DNA of 64,000 nt from an uncultured Pelagibacteraceae bacterium (GTDB lineage Bacteria > Pseudomonadota > Alphaproteobacteria > Pelagibacterales > Pelagibacteraceae): assembly GCA_902598825.1 (NCBI GenBank), contig CACKDD010000004.1:1-64000 (forward strand), read 5' to 3'. The position numbers and the translations under genes were made by a program. Under the pieces are notes generated by a model that saw only the letters and a program-made list of their open reading frames with translations, was not told where the DNA came from and searched no databases. Position 1 is the first letter of the stretch. Each line of letters opens with the position of its first letter. Positions 19,433 through 29,923 of the stretch are shown here, in pieces.

Positions 19433-20904
19433 GCCAAAAAAATATTATTAACAAAACTCTTAAAAGTTATTTTGTTAAAAACTTTTTCACCACTTGAATT
19501 GAAATTCATTATAAATCTATCTAATTTTTCATTCGATTTATTATCGATCCTAAAATTATCAAAGGAAACTTTTTTTTCAATTATGTCATAATTGAAATCA
19601 AATTCTATTTTTTCTAATTTTTTTCTTAAATCTTTGTTAATTTGAAAATGTCTAAAAAAATCATCTTTTTCTTTTATAGTAATTAACATTTTGCCATTTA
19701 AATTAATTGAATCTCCATCATAATCTATTAAACCCTCAACTAATGATAGATCTATATTTTCCTTCCATTTAATTTTTGACTCAGAAAAAGTTAAATCACC
19801 TTCCTCTATTTTTAATTTTAAAAATAAATCTGCAAAACGATCAAAATCAACTATTTTTTTTATATTAATATTTATTTCAGCATTTAAATTTTCATTACTA
19901 ATTATTTTAGTTTTGATAATATCATTTAATAAAGGATTACTAATTAAGTCTGAAAGCTTTAAATTTTGATAATTTAAATTAGAGATCATGTAAAATGGTT
20001 TAAATTCAATTTTCCCATTATAGGTTTTATTGGAGTCCTCTAAAGAAAAATCTAATGAATTTTTTTTTAACTCATAATTTATAAGGTTGCTTTTATTTTT
20101 AAAATTTATTTTTAAAAATCCAATCTTGTTTTCTTTTCTATAATTAACTTGATTTTCAATTTTCAACCTTAATTTATTCATAACTAATTTTGTAGATGAG
20201 GTTTGATTTAATTTATCATTTTTGATTGTTATCTTATATGGAACATTAAAAATCTTATTTTTTGATGAATAAATATTTTTTAGATTTTTAAAATCAAAAT
20301 AGAATTTACTATTATCTATTTGATTTATGAATAAAACTTCCTCATCTTTATTTAAAAAAAAAATAGTACTATTTTTAATAATAAGTTTTTGTCTGTTTGG
20401 CTCAGCCTCTAAAATATTAGTAAAAAGATTTAAATCTGATTTTTGAATATTAAATTCTAGTTTATTAAAAATTAAGTCTTTTATTTGAATTTGATCAAAC
20501 TTAAAAAAATTTTTAAACCCTATAAAAATTTTCAAATTATTTACAACTGCTATTTCTTTTTTGTCATTTAATATAGATAAATTTTTTGCTACAAAATGTG
20601 GCTTTGGAAATAGGCCATAATTAATTTTGTCACTAAAATCTATTCTAATTTGATACTTTAAAAAAACCTGATTCTTTATTTCTTTTTGAATTAAATCTTT
20701 ATTGTATGCTGTTGGAACTAAAAAGTAAGCAAGAGTTAAAAAAATAATTCCTACAAACACGAAAATAACTCTATTATCTCTAGTGAATTGAAATTTTTTA
20801 GGATTTGAGATGAATAATCTCAGTTTGTTAAAATAGCTTTCTATTAAATTATTTATAGATAAGATTTGTTTTCCAATTTTTTTAAATGATAAATTTTTTC
20901 CCAT
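19420..20904 (-). CDS. AsmA-like inner-membrane-anchored protein
   Basis: Single N-terminal TM then a low-complexity beta-rich region with [18 protein letters not shown], AsmA-like. Confidence 0.55.
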   Translation of the reverse strand: MGKNLSFKKIGKQILSINNLIESYFNKLRLFISNPKKFQFTRDNRVIFVFVGIIFLTLAYFLVPTAYNKDLIQKEIKNQVFLKYQIRIDFSDKINYGLFPKPHFVAKNLSILNDKKEIAVVNNLKIFIGFKNFFKFDQIQIKDLIFNKLEFNIQKSDLNLFTNILEAEPNRQKLIIKNSTIFFLNKDEEVLFINQIDNSKFYFDFKNLKNIYSSKNKIFNVPYKITIKNDKLNQTSSTKLVMNKLRLKIENQVNYRKENKIGFLKINFKNKSNLINYELKKNSLDFSLEDSNKTYNGKIEFKPFYMISNLNYQNLKLSDLISNPLLNDIIKTKIISNENLNAEININIKKIVDFDRFADLFLKLKIEEGDLTFSESKIKWKENIDLSLVEGLIDYDGDSINLNGKMLITIKEKDDFFRHFQINKDLRKKLEKIEFDFNYDIIEKKVSFDNFRIDNKSNEKLDRFIMNFNSSGEKVFNKITFKSFVNNIFLAYFG

Positions 20905-20938
20905 AAAAATTGGAACAAGTTATAATTAAAAAATAAAA

Positions 20939-22972
20939 ATGTTAAACTCTGAATATATTAAAAATCTAAATAAGGCTCAAAAAGAAGCAGTTATGCACCT
21001 TGATGGGCCCTTATTAATAGTAGCAGGAGCAGGTTCGGGAAAAACAAAAGTCCTCACTACCAGAATAGCTAACATTATTAGAGAGAAAAAAGCATATCCC
21101 AACCAAATCTTAGCAGTAACTTTCACAAATAAAGCAGCAAAAGAAATGCAATTAAGAGTGAGTAAAATTCTTGGTTCTGCTGCTACAGGATTATCTTGGT
21201 TAGGAACTTTCCACTCTATCTGTGCTAAACTTTTAAGAAAACATGCTCCAGCAGTAAATCTTAACTCAAATTTTACAATTATCGATACTGATGATCAAAC
21301 CAGATTAATTAAAAATATTTGTAAGGCAGAAAACATTGACATTAAACAATTAGCTCCAAGATATATTTTAACAATAATTGATAGATGGAAAAACAAAGGC
21401 TTCTATTCAGATGAAGTTCAAATTAATCAAAAAGATATTTATGAAAAAACTGTATTGCCAATATATAAAATTTATCAACAAAAACTTACTGACCTTAATT
21501 CTTGTGATTTTGGAGATTTAATTTTACATGCTGTTAAAATTTTAGAAAAAAATTCCGATATTAGAGAAATTTATTCAAAAAATTTCAAATATATTTTAGT
21601 TGACGAATATCAAGACACAAACTTTATTCAGAGCAAGTGGTTGAAATTACTCTCAGAAAAAAATAGAAATATTTGTTGTGTTGGAGACGATGATCAATCT
21701 ATTTACAGTTGGAGAGGTGCAGAAATAAAAAATTTTTTAGAGTTTGATCAAGTTTATGAAAATACAAAAGTAATTAGACTTGAAGAAAACTATCGGTCTA
21801 CAGAAAATATTTTGTCAGTTGCATCAAATCTAATATCAAATAATAAAAATAGAGTTGGCAAAACCCTTAAAACTACAATGGAAAAAGGAGAGTTAGTCAA
21901 GTTAAATTGTTTTAAAAATGGAAAAGACGAAGCGATAGGTATTTCTGACGAAATTGAAAAGTTAAAAAAAAAATACACGTATAATAATATTACAATTCTT
22001 GTAAGAGCAATATTTCAAACAAGAGAATTTGAAGAAAGATTTTTAAAGATTGGTTTGCCCTACAGAATTTTAGGAGGTACTAAATTTTATGAAAGAGCTG
22101 AAATAAAAGACTGTGTAGCATATTTAAGATTAATATATCAAGAGAAGGATGATTTGGCTTTTGAAAGAATAGTAAATAATCCAAAACGTTCAATTGGAGA
22201 AAGTTCTCTTAAAAGTATTCATGAATATTCTAAAAAGTATAAAATTTGTTTGGAAAGTTCGTCTAAGAAAATGATACAAGAAAATCTAATCAAACCTAAA
22301 GCAAAAATTGGTTTATCCTCATTTTTAGAATTAATTTTTAAATGGAGGAATGATTTAAAAATAAAACAAATAAATCATGTAAAATTACTTCAAATGGTTC
22401 TAGATGAGTCTGGTTATTCAGCAATGTTAAAAAATAAAAAAGATTTTGATAATGAGAATAGACTTGAAAATATCAAAGAACTTTTAAGTGCAATGAAAGA
22501 ATTTGATAATTTGGAAAGTTTTTTAGAGCATGTCTCTTTGGCTACTTCAGTTGATCAAGAGTGGGAGGGAGAAAAGATTAATATGATGACTATGCATGCA
22601 GCAAAAGGTTTGGAATTTGAAGTTGTTTTTTTACCAGGTTGGGAGGAAGGTCTATTTCCCCATCAAAAATCTATTGAAGAAAAAGGTCAAAGTGGACTTG
22701 AGGAAGAAAGAAGATTGGCATATGTCGGACTGACAAGAGCTAAAAAAAAAGCAATTATATCCTTTTCTATGAATAGATTTTATCAAGGTGATTGGATTGA
22801 TAGTATGGCTTCAAGATTCATTGATGAACTACCAGAAAAATATTTGGAAAAAAATTCATTTTTTGATGAAGAAAAAGAGGAATTAGAAGAATTTGAATTT
22901 AATCAAGATTTTGATAATGACGATAATATCAAAAGTCCAGGATGGATAAGATATCAAAAACGAATTAAATGA
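20939..22972 (+). CDS. uvrD: UvrD/PcrA-like superfamily 1 DNA helicase
   Basis: VAGAGSGKTKVLTTRIA, VDEYQDTN, GDDDQSIYSWRGA, MTMHAAKGLEF. Confidence 0.95.
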   Translation: MLNSEYIKNLNKAQKEAVMHLDGPLLIVAGAGSGKTKVLTTRIANIIREKKAYPNQILAVTFTNKAAKEMQLRVSKILGSAATGLSWLGTFHSICAKLLRKHAPAVNLNSNFTIIDTDDQTRLIKNICKAENIDIKQLAPRYILTIIDRWKNKGFYSDEVQINQKDIYEKTVLPIYKIYQQKLTDLNSCDFGDLILHAVKILEKNSDIREIYSKNFKYILVDEYQDTNFIQSKWLKLLSEKNRNICCVGDDDQSIYSWRGAEIKNFLEFDQVYENTKVIRLEENYRSTENILSVASNLISNNKNRVGKTLKTTMEKGELVKLNCFKNGKDEAIGISDEIEKLKKKYTYNNITILVRAIFQTREFEERFLKIGLPYRILGGTKFYERAEIKDCVAYLRLIYQEKDDLAFERIVNNPKRSIGESSLKSIHEYSKKYKICLESSSKKMIQENLIKPKAKIGLSSFLELIFKWRNDLKIKQINHVKLLQMVLDESGYSAMLKNKKDFDNENRLENIKELLSAMKEFDNLESFLEHVSLATSVDQEWEGEKINMMTMHAAKGLEFEVVFLPGWEEGLFPHQKSIEEKGQSGLEEERRLAYVGLTRAKKKAIISFSMNRFYQGDWIDSMASRFIDELPEKYLEKNSFFDEEKEELEEFEFNQDFDNDDNIKSPGWIRYQKRIK

Positions 22973-24669
22973 TAAAAGAGAGAATTCAAAAATTAATTAA
23001 TAGATTTGATAAATATAAAATTGATGGCTATGTAATTCCCAAAAATGATGAGTTTTTTTCTGAATATTCAAAAAATGATAGATTAAGAACGATATCAAAT
23101 TTTACTGGTTCAGCAGGTTATTCTGTAATCTTAAAAGATAAATATTATTTATTTGTTGATGGAAGATATACAATTCAAGCTGATAAAGAGTCTGGTAAAA
23201 TTTTTAAGATAGTAAGTTACGATAAAATTATAAATTGCAATTTATTTAAAAATCTTACTTTAGGAGTTGATCCAAAAATATTTACCTCCCAACAAATTAA
23301 GAGATATTTTAGCAAACACAATAAGGTTAAGATTATTAAAGAGAATCTAATTGATCAAGTATATGAAGAAAAATCTTTTTTTTATAAACCTTTCTTTTCA
23401 ATCGAAAATAATATTGTTGGAGAAAGCTATAAAGACAAGCTTTTAAAAATCAAAAAATATCTTAACAAAAATAATTCGGATTTAATGTTTATAACTGCTC
23501 CTGAGAATGTTGCATGGTTGTTGAATATCCGAGGATTTGATAATCCCAATAGTCCAATACCAAACTGCCATTTATTGATAGACAAAAAGAATAATCTATA
23601 TTTGATTTGTGAAAAAAAGAAAGCCAAAAAGATAATTTTAGAAAAAAAAATTAGGAAAAAACAAGTTATAGAATTTAAAAATTTTGAAAAACTCATCGAA
23701 GATCTCAAGGGAAATAAAATAATTATTGATTATAAAACTTGTTCATTATTCTTTGAGAATATTTTAAAAAAAAAGTTTAAGATTTTAAAAAAAGAAGATC
23801 CTATTTATTTATTAAAATCAATTAAAAGTAATAAAGAGATAAAAAATATGATTTCAAGCCATATAATAGATGGTGCCGCTCTAACTAAATTTCTTTATTG
23901 GATGAAAATAAAGAATAGGAAAAAGATTACTGAATATGATGCTCAAAACAAATTGGAATATTTTAGAAAAAAAAATAAAAAATATCTTTATCCAAGTTTC
24001 AATACTATCGCTGGGACTGGATCTAATGGAGCTATTGTTCATTATAGAGCAACAAAAAATAATTCTAAAAATATAAAAAAGAGTGATATTTTTTTGTGTG
24101 ACTCAGGAGGGCAATATAAATATGGAACTACTGATGTTACTAGGACAATTTGTTTTTCAAAACCAAAAAAAAGAATAAAGAATATTTTTACCAGAGTTTT
24201 AAAAGGTCATATTGCAGTTTTTCAGTCTGATCTAACTAAATATAAAACCGGCAAAGATATTGACGTACGGGCAAGAAAATTTTTAAAAAAAATTAATTTA
24301 GATTATGCCCATGGAACAGGACATGGGGTTGGTTTCTTTTTGAATGTTCATGAAGGACCACAATCAATCTCTAAATTTAATAAAATTAAAATTCAGGAAG
24401 GCATGATTTTAAGTAATGAACCAGGCTTTTATAAAAAAAATGATTTTGGAATTAGAATTGAAAATTTAGTTTATGTAAAAAAAATTCACAATAAGCTTTG
24501 TTTTGAAAATTTAACTTTAGCTCCAATTGATAAAGATTTAATTGATCATAACCAGTTAACGAAAGATGAAAAAGATTATTTATTTAAGTACAATTTAGAA
24601 GTCTATTCTAAACTTTATAATTACCTAAGTATTTACGAAAAAAGGTGGCTAGCCAGTTTTATTTATTAA
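22969..24669 (+). CDS. pepP: Xaa-Pro aminopeptidase (M24)
   Basis: LCDSGGQYKYGTTDVTRT, HGTGHGVGFFLNVHEGP, LSNEPGFY. Confidence 0.9.
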   Translation: MIKERIQKLINRFDKYKIDGYVIPKNDEFFSEYSKNDRLRTISNFTGSAGYSVILKDKYYLFVDGRYTIQADKESGKIFKIVSYDKIINCNLFKNLTLGVDPKIFTSQQIKRYFSKHNKVKIIKENLIDQVYEEKSFFYKPFFSIENNIVGESYKDKLLKIKKYLNKNNSDLMFITAPENVAWLLNIRGFDNPNSPIPNCHLLIDKKNNLYLICEKKKAKKIILEKKIRKKQVIEFKNFEKLIEDLKGNKIIIDYKTCSLFFENILKKKFKILKKEDPIYLLKSIKSNKEIKNMISSHIIDGAALTKFLYWMKIKNRKKITEYDAQNKLEYFRKKNKKYLYPSFNTIAGTGSNGAIVHYRATKNNSKNIKKSDIFLCDSGGQYKYGTTDVTRTICFSKPKKRIKNIFTRVLKGHIAVFQSDLTKYKTGKDIDVRARKFLKKINLDYAHGTGHGVGFFLNVHEGPQSISKFNKIKIQEGMILSNEPGFYKKNDFGIRIENLVYVKKIHNKLCFENLTLAPIDKDLIDHNQLTKDEKDYLFKYNLEVYSKLYNYLSIYEKRWLASFIY

Positions 24670-26676
24670 TCTAAGCCATTCAGATTGGTTTATAATTTTA
24701 ATATTTAATTCTTTGGCAGCTTCAATTTTTCTATTTGTAGGTTTTTCACCTATAATTAAATAATCAAGTTTTTTTGATACATTACTAATTATTGAACCAG
24801 AATTTTTTTCAATTAAAGATTTAGCCTCAGCCCTACTTATACCGTTTAGTTTACCGGTTAACATAAATGTTTTATTACTTAAAATTCCACCCTTTTTATT
24901 CTCAATAGCCTTTTTAATATTTAAAATTTTTTGAAGATTATTTATTATATTTAAATTAGTTTTATTTTTAAAAAAATTTTTAATAGAATTAATTTGTGTT
25001 TCTCCTATTCCATCAATATTTAGTAGATCATCAAATTTATCATCTTTTGAAAGATTAACAAAACTTTCTGATGACTTTAGTGTTTTAGCTATCAATTTTG
25101 CATTCTCAAAACCTATGTGTCTTATACCAAGTGAATAAATAAATCTTTCAAATGAAATATTTTTTTTATCATCTATTGCATATTTAAGATTTAAAACTGA
25201 TTGTTTACCCCAGCCATCTAATGACTCTATTTTTTTATAATTTAGATTGAATATATCTTGTGGAAGTCTTACTAATTTTAAATCCCAAAAATTTTCAACT
25301 ATTTTTTTACCAAAACCGTCAATATTAAAACCTTCCTTCGAGACAAAATGTTTTAGTCTTTCCTTAGCCATTCTATCGCAGTCAAACCCCCTATCTGGAC
25401 ATCTTCTTACTGCATCAAATTTTTTAGTTATCTTGTTGTATTCCTTTATTGTTTCATAACCACATGGGCACTTTTTTGGAAAAAAAAATTTTTTAGACTC
25501 TTTTTTTCTTTTTTTTACATCTACTGAAACAACGTGAGGTATCACATCACCAGCTCTTTCTACGACAACTGTGTCGTTTATTCTAATATCTTTTCTTATT
25601 ATTTCATCCTCATTATGGAGAGTTGCATTTGAAACAACTACTCCACCAATATTTAATGGGTTTATTTTTGCTACAGGAGTTAAGGCACCTGTTCTTCCAA
25701 CTTGAATATCTATATTAAGTATTTTGGAAATACCCTTATTAGCAGAAAATTTATGTGCTATAGCCCATCGTGGCGAATTTGCTACATTTCCTAAACGTTT
25801 TTGTAAATCAAAATCATTAATTTTATAAACAATTCCATCAATATCAAAATCAATCTCATTTCTTTTTTTCTCAATTTCATAATAATTATTCATTAAATTT
25901 TGAACACCTTTTAAAGTTTTATTAAGTGGATTTGTTTTAAATCCCCACTCTGTTAACCTTTGTAAATATTCATTTTGTTTTTTAACTTTCATTCCTTTTT
26001 CATGACCAAATGTATAAGCTATAAATTTAAGAGGAATTTTTTTCGTATCATTTGGATTTTTTTGTCTCAAAGAACCTGATGCAGCATTTCTAGGGTTAGC
26101 AAACTTATCTTTTATTTTTTCAAAATCTTTATTGCCAATAAAAACCTCACCTCGTATATCAATGTCTGTTGGAAAATCTTTAATTAAAATTTCTTTAGGT
26201 ATATCATTTATCGTTTTTAAATTTTGAGTGATATCTTCTCCTTCTTTTCCATCACCTCTAGAAAGACCCATTATGAATTTTCCTTTTTGATAAGTCAATG
26301 ATGCTGAGATTCCGTCAATCTTTGGCTCTGCACTATATTCAATTTCAAAGGAACTATCTTTATCCAAAAAATTAATTATTTTTTTTTCAAAATTAATTAA
26401 ATCCTCCTCAGAGAATGCATTTGAGAGTGAAAGCATTGAAACTTTATGAAAAACTTTTTTAAAAGTTTTTGAAGGCCTATAACCAACTTTTTTTGAGGGA
26501 GAATCCTCACTTTTTAAAAAATTGTACTTTTTTTCTAATGAGAAAATTTCAGATTTAATTTGATCATATTCTTGATCCTCAACAAGAGGCTTACTTAATT
26601 CATAATAATATTTGTTGAGTTTAATTAGATCTTTAATTTTCTTTTGGTATTCTTTATTAATTTTTATTTTATCCAT
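24649..26676 (-). CDS. ligA: NAD+-dependent DNA ligase
   Basis: EPKIDGISASLTYQKG, HhH motifs, C-terminal BRCT; 675 aa. Confidence 0.97.
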   Translation of the reverse strand: MDKIKINKEYQKKIKDLIKLNKYYYELSKPLVEDQEYDQIKSEIFSLEKKYNFLKSEDSPSKKVGYRPSKTFKKVFHKVSMLSLSNAFSEEDLINFEKKIINFLDKDSSFEIEYSAEPKIDGISASLTYQKGKFIMGLSRGDGKEGEDITQNLKTINDIPKEILIKDFPTDIDIRGEVFIGNKDFEKIKDKFANPRNAASGSLRQKNPNDTKKIPLKFIAYTFGHEKGMKVKKQNEYLQRLTEWGFKTNPLNKTLKGVQNLMNNYYEIEKKRNEIDFDIDGIVYKINDFDLQKRLGNVANSPRWAIAHKFSANKGISKILNIDIQVGRTGALTPVAKINPLNIGGVVVSNATLHNEDEIIRKDIRINDTVVVERAGDVIPHVVSVDVKKRKKESKKFFFPKKCPCGYETIKEYNKITKKFDAVRRCPDRGFDCDRMAKERLKHFVSKEGFNIDGFGKKIVENFWDLKLVRLPQDIFNLNYKKIESLDGWGKQSVLNLKYAIDDKKNISFERFIYSLGIRHIGFENAKLIAKTLKSSESFVNLSKDDKFDDLLNIDGIGETQINSIKNFFKNKTNLNIINNLQKILNIKKAIENKKGGILSNKTFMLTGKLNGISRAEAKSLIEKNSGSIISNVSKKLDYLIIGEKPTNRKIEAAKELNIKIINQSEWLRLINKTG

Positions 26677-26677
26677 C

Positions 26678-27526
26678 TCAATTGATAAGAGATTTAAATT
26701 TTTTTAGAAAACTATTGCTCTTTTTTTTATAAGTTTTAAATCTCTCCTTTTTTTTAATCTCGTAGTTTTTATTAAATAAACTATAAGAGTTTTCATACCA
26801 TTTTGATGATTGATAATTATAACCTAATAACTGAGCATATTTTTCAGCTTCGTCAATTAAACCAAGGGTATAATGAACTTCGACTAATCTGTGTAACGCT
26901 TCTTCTGCATAAATAGTCGTATCATATTCATCAGTAATTTTTCTAAATCTATTTATAGCTGGTATCCATTTTTTTTTATCAAAATAGTATCTAGCTATAT
27001 ACATTTCCTTTGCAGCAAGAATATCGTTTATTAAGTCTATTTTAAATTCTGCATCCATAGCATATTCAGAATCGGGATAATTTTTTATGATTATTTTGAA
27101 ATTTTTTTTTGCATTAATTATTGCTTGTAAATCTTTTTTTTCATCAACAATTTGTTCATAATAACAAACTGAAAGTAAATAATAAGCATAAACTAAATCT
27201 TTATGTAAAGGATAAACTCTTATGAACCTTTCTAACTCTGCAATTGAGTCTCCGTAATAATCTTGAATGTAATATGCGTATGCTGCCATCAAAGCAGCTT
27301 TGGGCGCCCATTGACCTTGTGGAAATAATATTTCAGCTTCATTAAATTTTTTTGCTGCAAATAAGATATCACCATCCTCTAAAGCTTCTAATCCACCCTG
27401 ATAAGCTTCTAGTACTTGAAGATCTAGACTTTTTTCTTTGATTGTAGATTTTTGAATATTTTCTTTTGAGCAAGAATTACCTAGAACAAGCAATATTAAA
27501 AATAAAAAAATTTTAAGTTTAATCAT
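26678..27526 (-). CDS. bamD: Outer membrane assembly lipoprotein BamD-like
   Basis: Lipobox LGNSC, TPR-like repeats, FPQGQWAPKAALMAAYAYY. Confidence 0.88.
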   Translation of the reverse strand: MIKLKIFLFLILLVLGNSCSKENIQKSTIKEKSLDLQVLEAYQGGLEALEDGDILFAAKKFNEAEILFPQGQWAPKAALMAAYAYYIQDYYGDSIAELERFIRVYPLHKDLVYAYYLLSVCYYEQIVDEKKDLQAIINAKKNFKIIIKNYPDSEYAMDAEFKIDLINDILAAKEMYIARYYFDKKKWIPAINRFRKITDEYDTTIYAEEALHRLVEVHYTLGLIDEAEKYAQLLGYNYQSSKWYENSYSLFNKNYEIKKKERFKTYKKKSNSFLKKFKSLIN

Positions 27527-27573
27527 ATTTGTTTTATATAGATTTAACTTACAATTTAAAAGGTCTATATGGA

Positions 27574-28494
27574 CTATGCAATTGATCTTAATAAACTTTT
27601 ATTAATGATATTGTGTGGAAGATTTCTTTCTTGAATTTCAATGATTGAAAAATTTTCTTTGTTTTGGAATACCTTTTTTAATAATTGATTGGTTAAATAA
27701 TGACCACCCTGAGAGCAATTTATACTAGCTACAATTCTATACCCACTAGTGTAAAGATCACCAATACAATCAAGTATTTTATGATTAACAAATTCTTTAG
27801 AATTTCTAAGTTTTTCTTTGTTTAATATTTCAGTATCTTTTACTACTACTGCATTATCTAGGCTTCCACCTTTTGCCAGTCCATTTTTTTTAATTTTTTC
27901 TATATCTTCATATAAACAAAAAGTTCTAGAGTTGAAAATGTCATTTAAATCATCCTCATAAACATTAACTTTGTTTTTTTGATTTCCTATTACAGCATTA
28001 TCATATTTTAATTGAAAATTAATATCTAAACTTAATTTAGAAGGTTCGATGGATATTGATCTTTCACCCTCATTGAATGATATTTTTTTTTTAATTTTTA
28101 TAATCTTAATTGGGACTTCACTTTGTTTTAATCCGCTCTTAACTAACTTTTCAATAAATTCTTTTGCTGATCCATCTAAAATAGGAACTTCTTCATTATC
28201 AATTTCAATTAAAGCATTGTCTATTCCTAATCCAAATAATGCACCCATCAAATGTTCTATCGTAGAAACTTTAACACCAAAATCATTAGATATTGTGGTA
28301 TTGAGTGAGGTGTTGGTAACATTTGCAAAACTCGGAAATATTAAATTGTTATTTTTTAAATCAACTCTTTTAAATATTATTCCAGTGTTAGGTTCTGAAG
28401 GATTTATAGAAATATTAACAATTTGGCCATTATGAAGACCTATTCCCGTAAATTTTACAGGATTGTTAATTGTTTTTTGGTTTAATAAAGTCAC
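27574..28494 (-). CDS. lpxC: UDP-3-O-acyl-N-acetylglucosamine deacetylase
   Basis: QKTINNPVKFTGIGLHNG, STIEHLMGALFGLGIDNA, HKILDCIGDLYTSGY. Confidence 0.96.
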   Translation of the reverse strand: MTLLNQKTINNPVKFTGIGLHNGQIVNISINPSEPNTGIIFKRVDLKNNNLIFPSFANVTNTSLNTTISNDFGVKVSTIEHLMGALFGLGIDNALIEIDNEEVPILDGSAKEFIEKLVKSGLKQSEVPIKIIKIKKKISFNEGERSISIEPSKLSLDINFQLKYDNAVIGNQKNKVNVYEDDLNDIFNSRTFCLYEDIEKIKKNGLAKGGSLDNAVVVKDTEILNKEKLRNSKEFVNHKILDCIGDLYTSGYRIVASINCSQGGHYLTNQLLKKVFQNKENFSIIEIQERNLPHNIINKSLLRSIA

Positions 28495-28557
28495 AACGCA
28501 CTTTTAAGGCTGAAGATCAGAAAATTGAAAACAACAAATATTACTGTAAAATACAGT

Positions 28558-29262
28558 TTAACTAAAAAGGTCAAAAAATTTTTCGAAAAAACCCTTTCTT
28601 TTAAGGGTTTTATTGACCAAGGATATCTCATTATTATTATAGCCTGAAACTATTCTGCTTGCAGTTGTATAAATATTTGGATTTTGTTGATCTTGGAACT
28701 GTTTAATATACTCAGCATTTAATATTTGATTTACTATAATGTGATATTTTTTAAGTATTGACTCATAATGTTCGGTTAAATTTTTGGATAAACATATAAA
28801 TTTAATGTCTAAAGAAAAATTATTACACTTTAAATTTTCAGGTAAAAAAGAATAATCTTTACCATCAATTTGATAATTTTCTATTAACATGTGAATGATT
28901 TTTTTATCCTTAAAACTAAATTGACACAAATTTTTTAAAACATTTAATGGATTGATTAAGTTTTCTTGAGATATAGAATTACCATTATGCCCTTTTTTAA
29001 TTGAAATTTCGATTGGAAAAAATTCTCTGTCATCTAAAATTATGTATGCATCTTTAACAAAATTTTTTAAATTTTTTTCTATTTTTAAGATATTTTGTGC
29101 AAGAAATTCATCTAATATTTTCAATTTAGAATCTTTATTATGATCATCAAATAATTTTTCTTCCTTAAAAAAAACTTCAAATGTTTTTTTTTTAATAATG
29201 CAAATAACTAATTTTTTTTTGTTTATAAATAAATAGGTTTCAAATTTAAGTTCCTCACTCAT
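28558..29262 (-). CDS. Shortened, divergent FtsA-like protein (1C-domain-like region plus C-terminal amphipathic helix)
   Basis: FtsA position between ftsQ and lpxC; IENYQIDGKDYSFLPENLKCNNFSLDIKFICLSKN..HYESILKKYHIIVNQILNAEY resembles the FtsA 1C region; C-terminus KRKGFFEKFFDLFS; no actin-fold phosphate 2 motif. Confidence 0.6.
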   Translation of the reverse strand: MSEELKFETYLFINKKKLVICIIKKKTFEVFFKEEKLFDDHNKDSKLKILDEFLAQNILKIEKNLKNFVKDAYIILDDREFFPIEISIKKGHNGNSISQENLINPLNVLKNLCQFSFKDKKIIHMLIENYQIDGKDYSFLPENLKCNNFSLDIKFICLSKNLTEHYESILKKYHIIVNQILNAEYIKQFQDQQNPNIYTTASRIVSGYNNNEISLVNKTLKRKGFFEKFFDLFS

Positions 29263-29923
29263 AAGTAATTACCTGATTTCGAGGTCGAGCATCAATAGAT
29301 TTAATATTATCAAATTGTTTGTAATCTAATAAATTTAAAGATAATTCTAAAGACTTTTCTATATTTTCAATTGGTAATTTAATTAAGACACCTGAGGACG
29401 TTTCTATATCCCATCTACCTGAAGGAAAAAAAAATAGATTTTCAACATCATTGTAATCTAACTTTGAACTATCAATCATTTTTTTTAAAGATAAGAATTT
29501 TTCAATATTTGGATCTCCAAAAATATATGGTAAATTTTTTACCACATCTTCTACCTCAATTAATTTTCCGTTTGATCCAATATAAAAAATTTTTCCTCTT
29601 CTATTTAAAAGTGCTAATACCTCAGTTTCAATTATCTTGATTTCTAAAGATGATGGATATCTTTTAAAAATTACATACTCCTCAATTAAGTTATTTGAAT
29701 TTAATAATTCTCTAACTTTCAATTTATCAAGATAAAACAATGTCTCCATTTTAAATAAATCTAAACTTTTTTGAAATTCTTTATCTTTTATTTCTAACCC
29801 TTCAATTTTGATTCTTTCAATATTTGGAAATTTCAATTGAGCTAAATTCTTATTATTCAATGATCCAAAAATTATAAATAAAAAAAAATATACTAAAATT
29901 TTTTTACTTACTTGTTGAGGCAT
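29255..29923 (-). CDS. ftsQ: Cell division protein FtsQ
   Basis: N-terminal TM, POTRA-like IERIKIEGLEI, IFKRYPSSLEIKIIET. Confidence 0.85.
   Translation of the reverse strand: MPQQVSKKILVYFFLFIIFGSLNNKNLAQLKFPNIERIKIEGLEIKDKEFQKSLDLFKMETLFYLDKLKVRELLNSNNLIEEYVIFKRYPSSLEIKIIETEVLALLNRRGKIFYIGSNGKLIEVEDVVKNLPYIFGDPNIEKFLSLKKMIDSSKLDYNDVENLFFFPSGRWDIETSSGVLIKLPIENIEKSLELSLNLLDYKQFDNIKSIDARPRNQVITYE

Noticed and set aside
20905-20938. Possible SOS box upstream of uvrD (GGAACAAGTT)
   Set aside because: Lacks the GTTC-N7-GTTC spacing; only one half-site. The uvrB upstream region also lacks a match.
28049-28435. 128-aa plus-strand ORF antisense to lpxC
   Set aside because: Fully overlaps lpxC with no domain signature.
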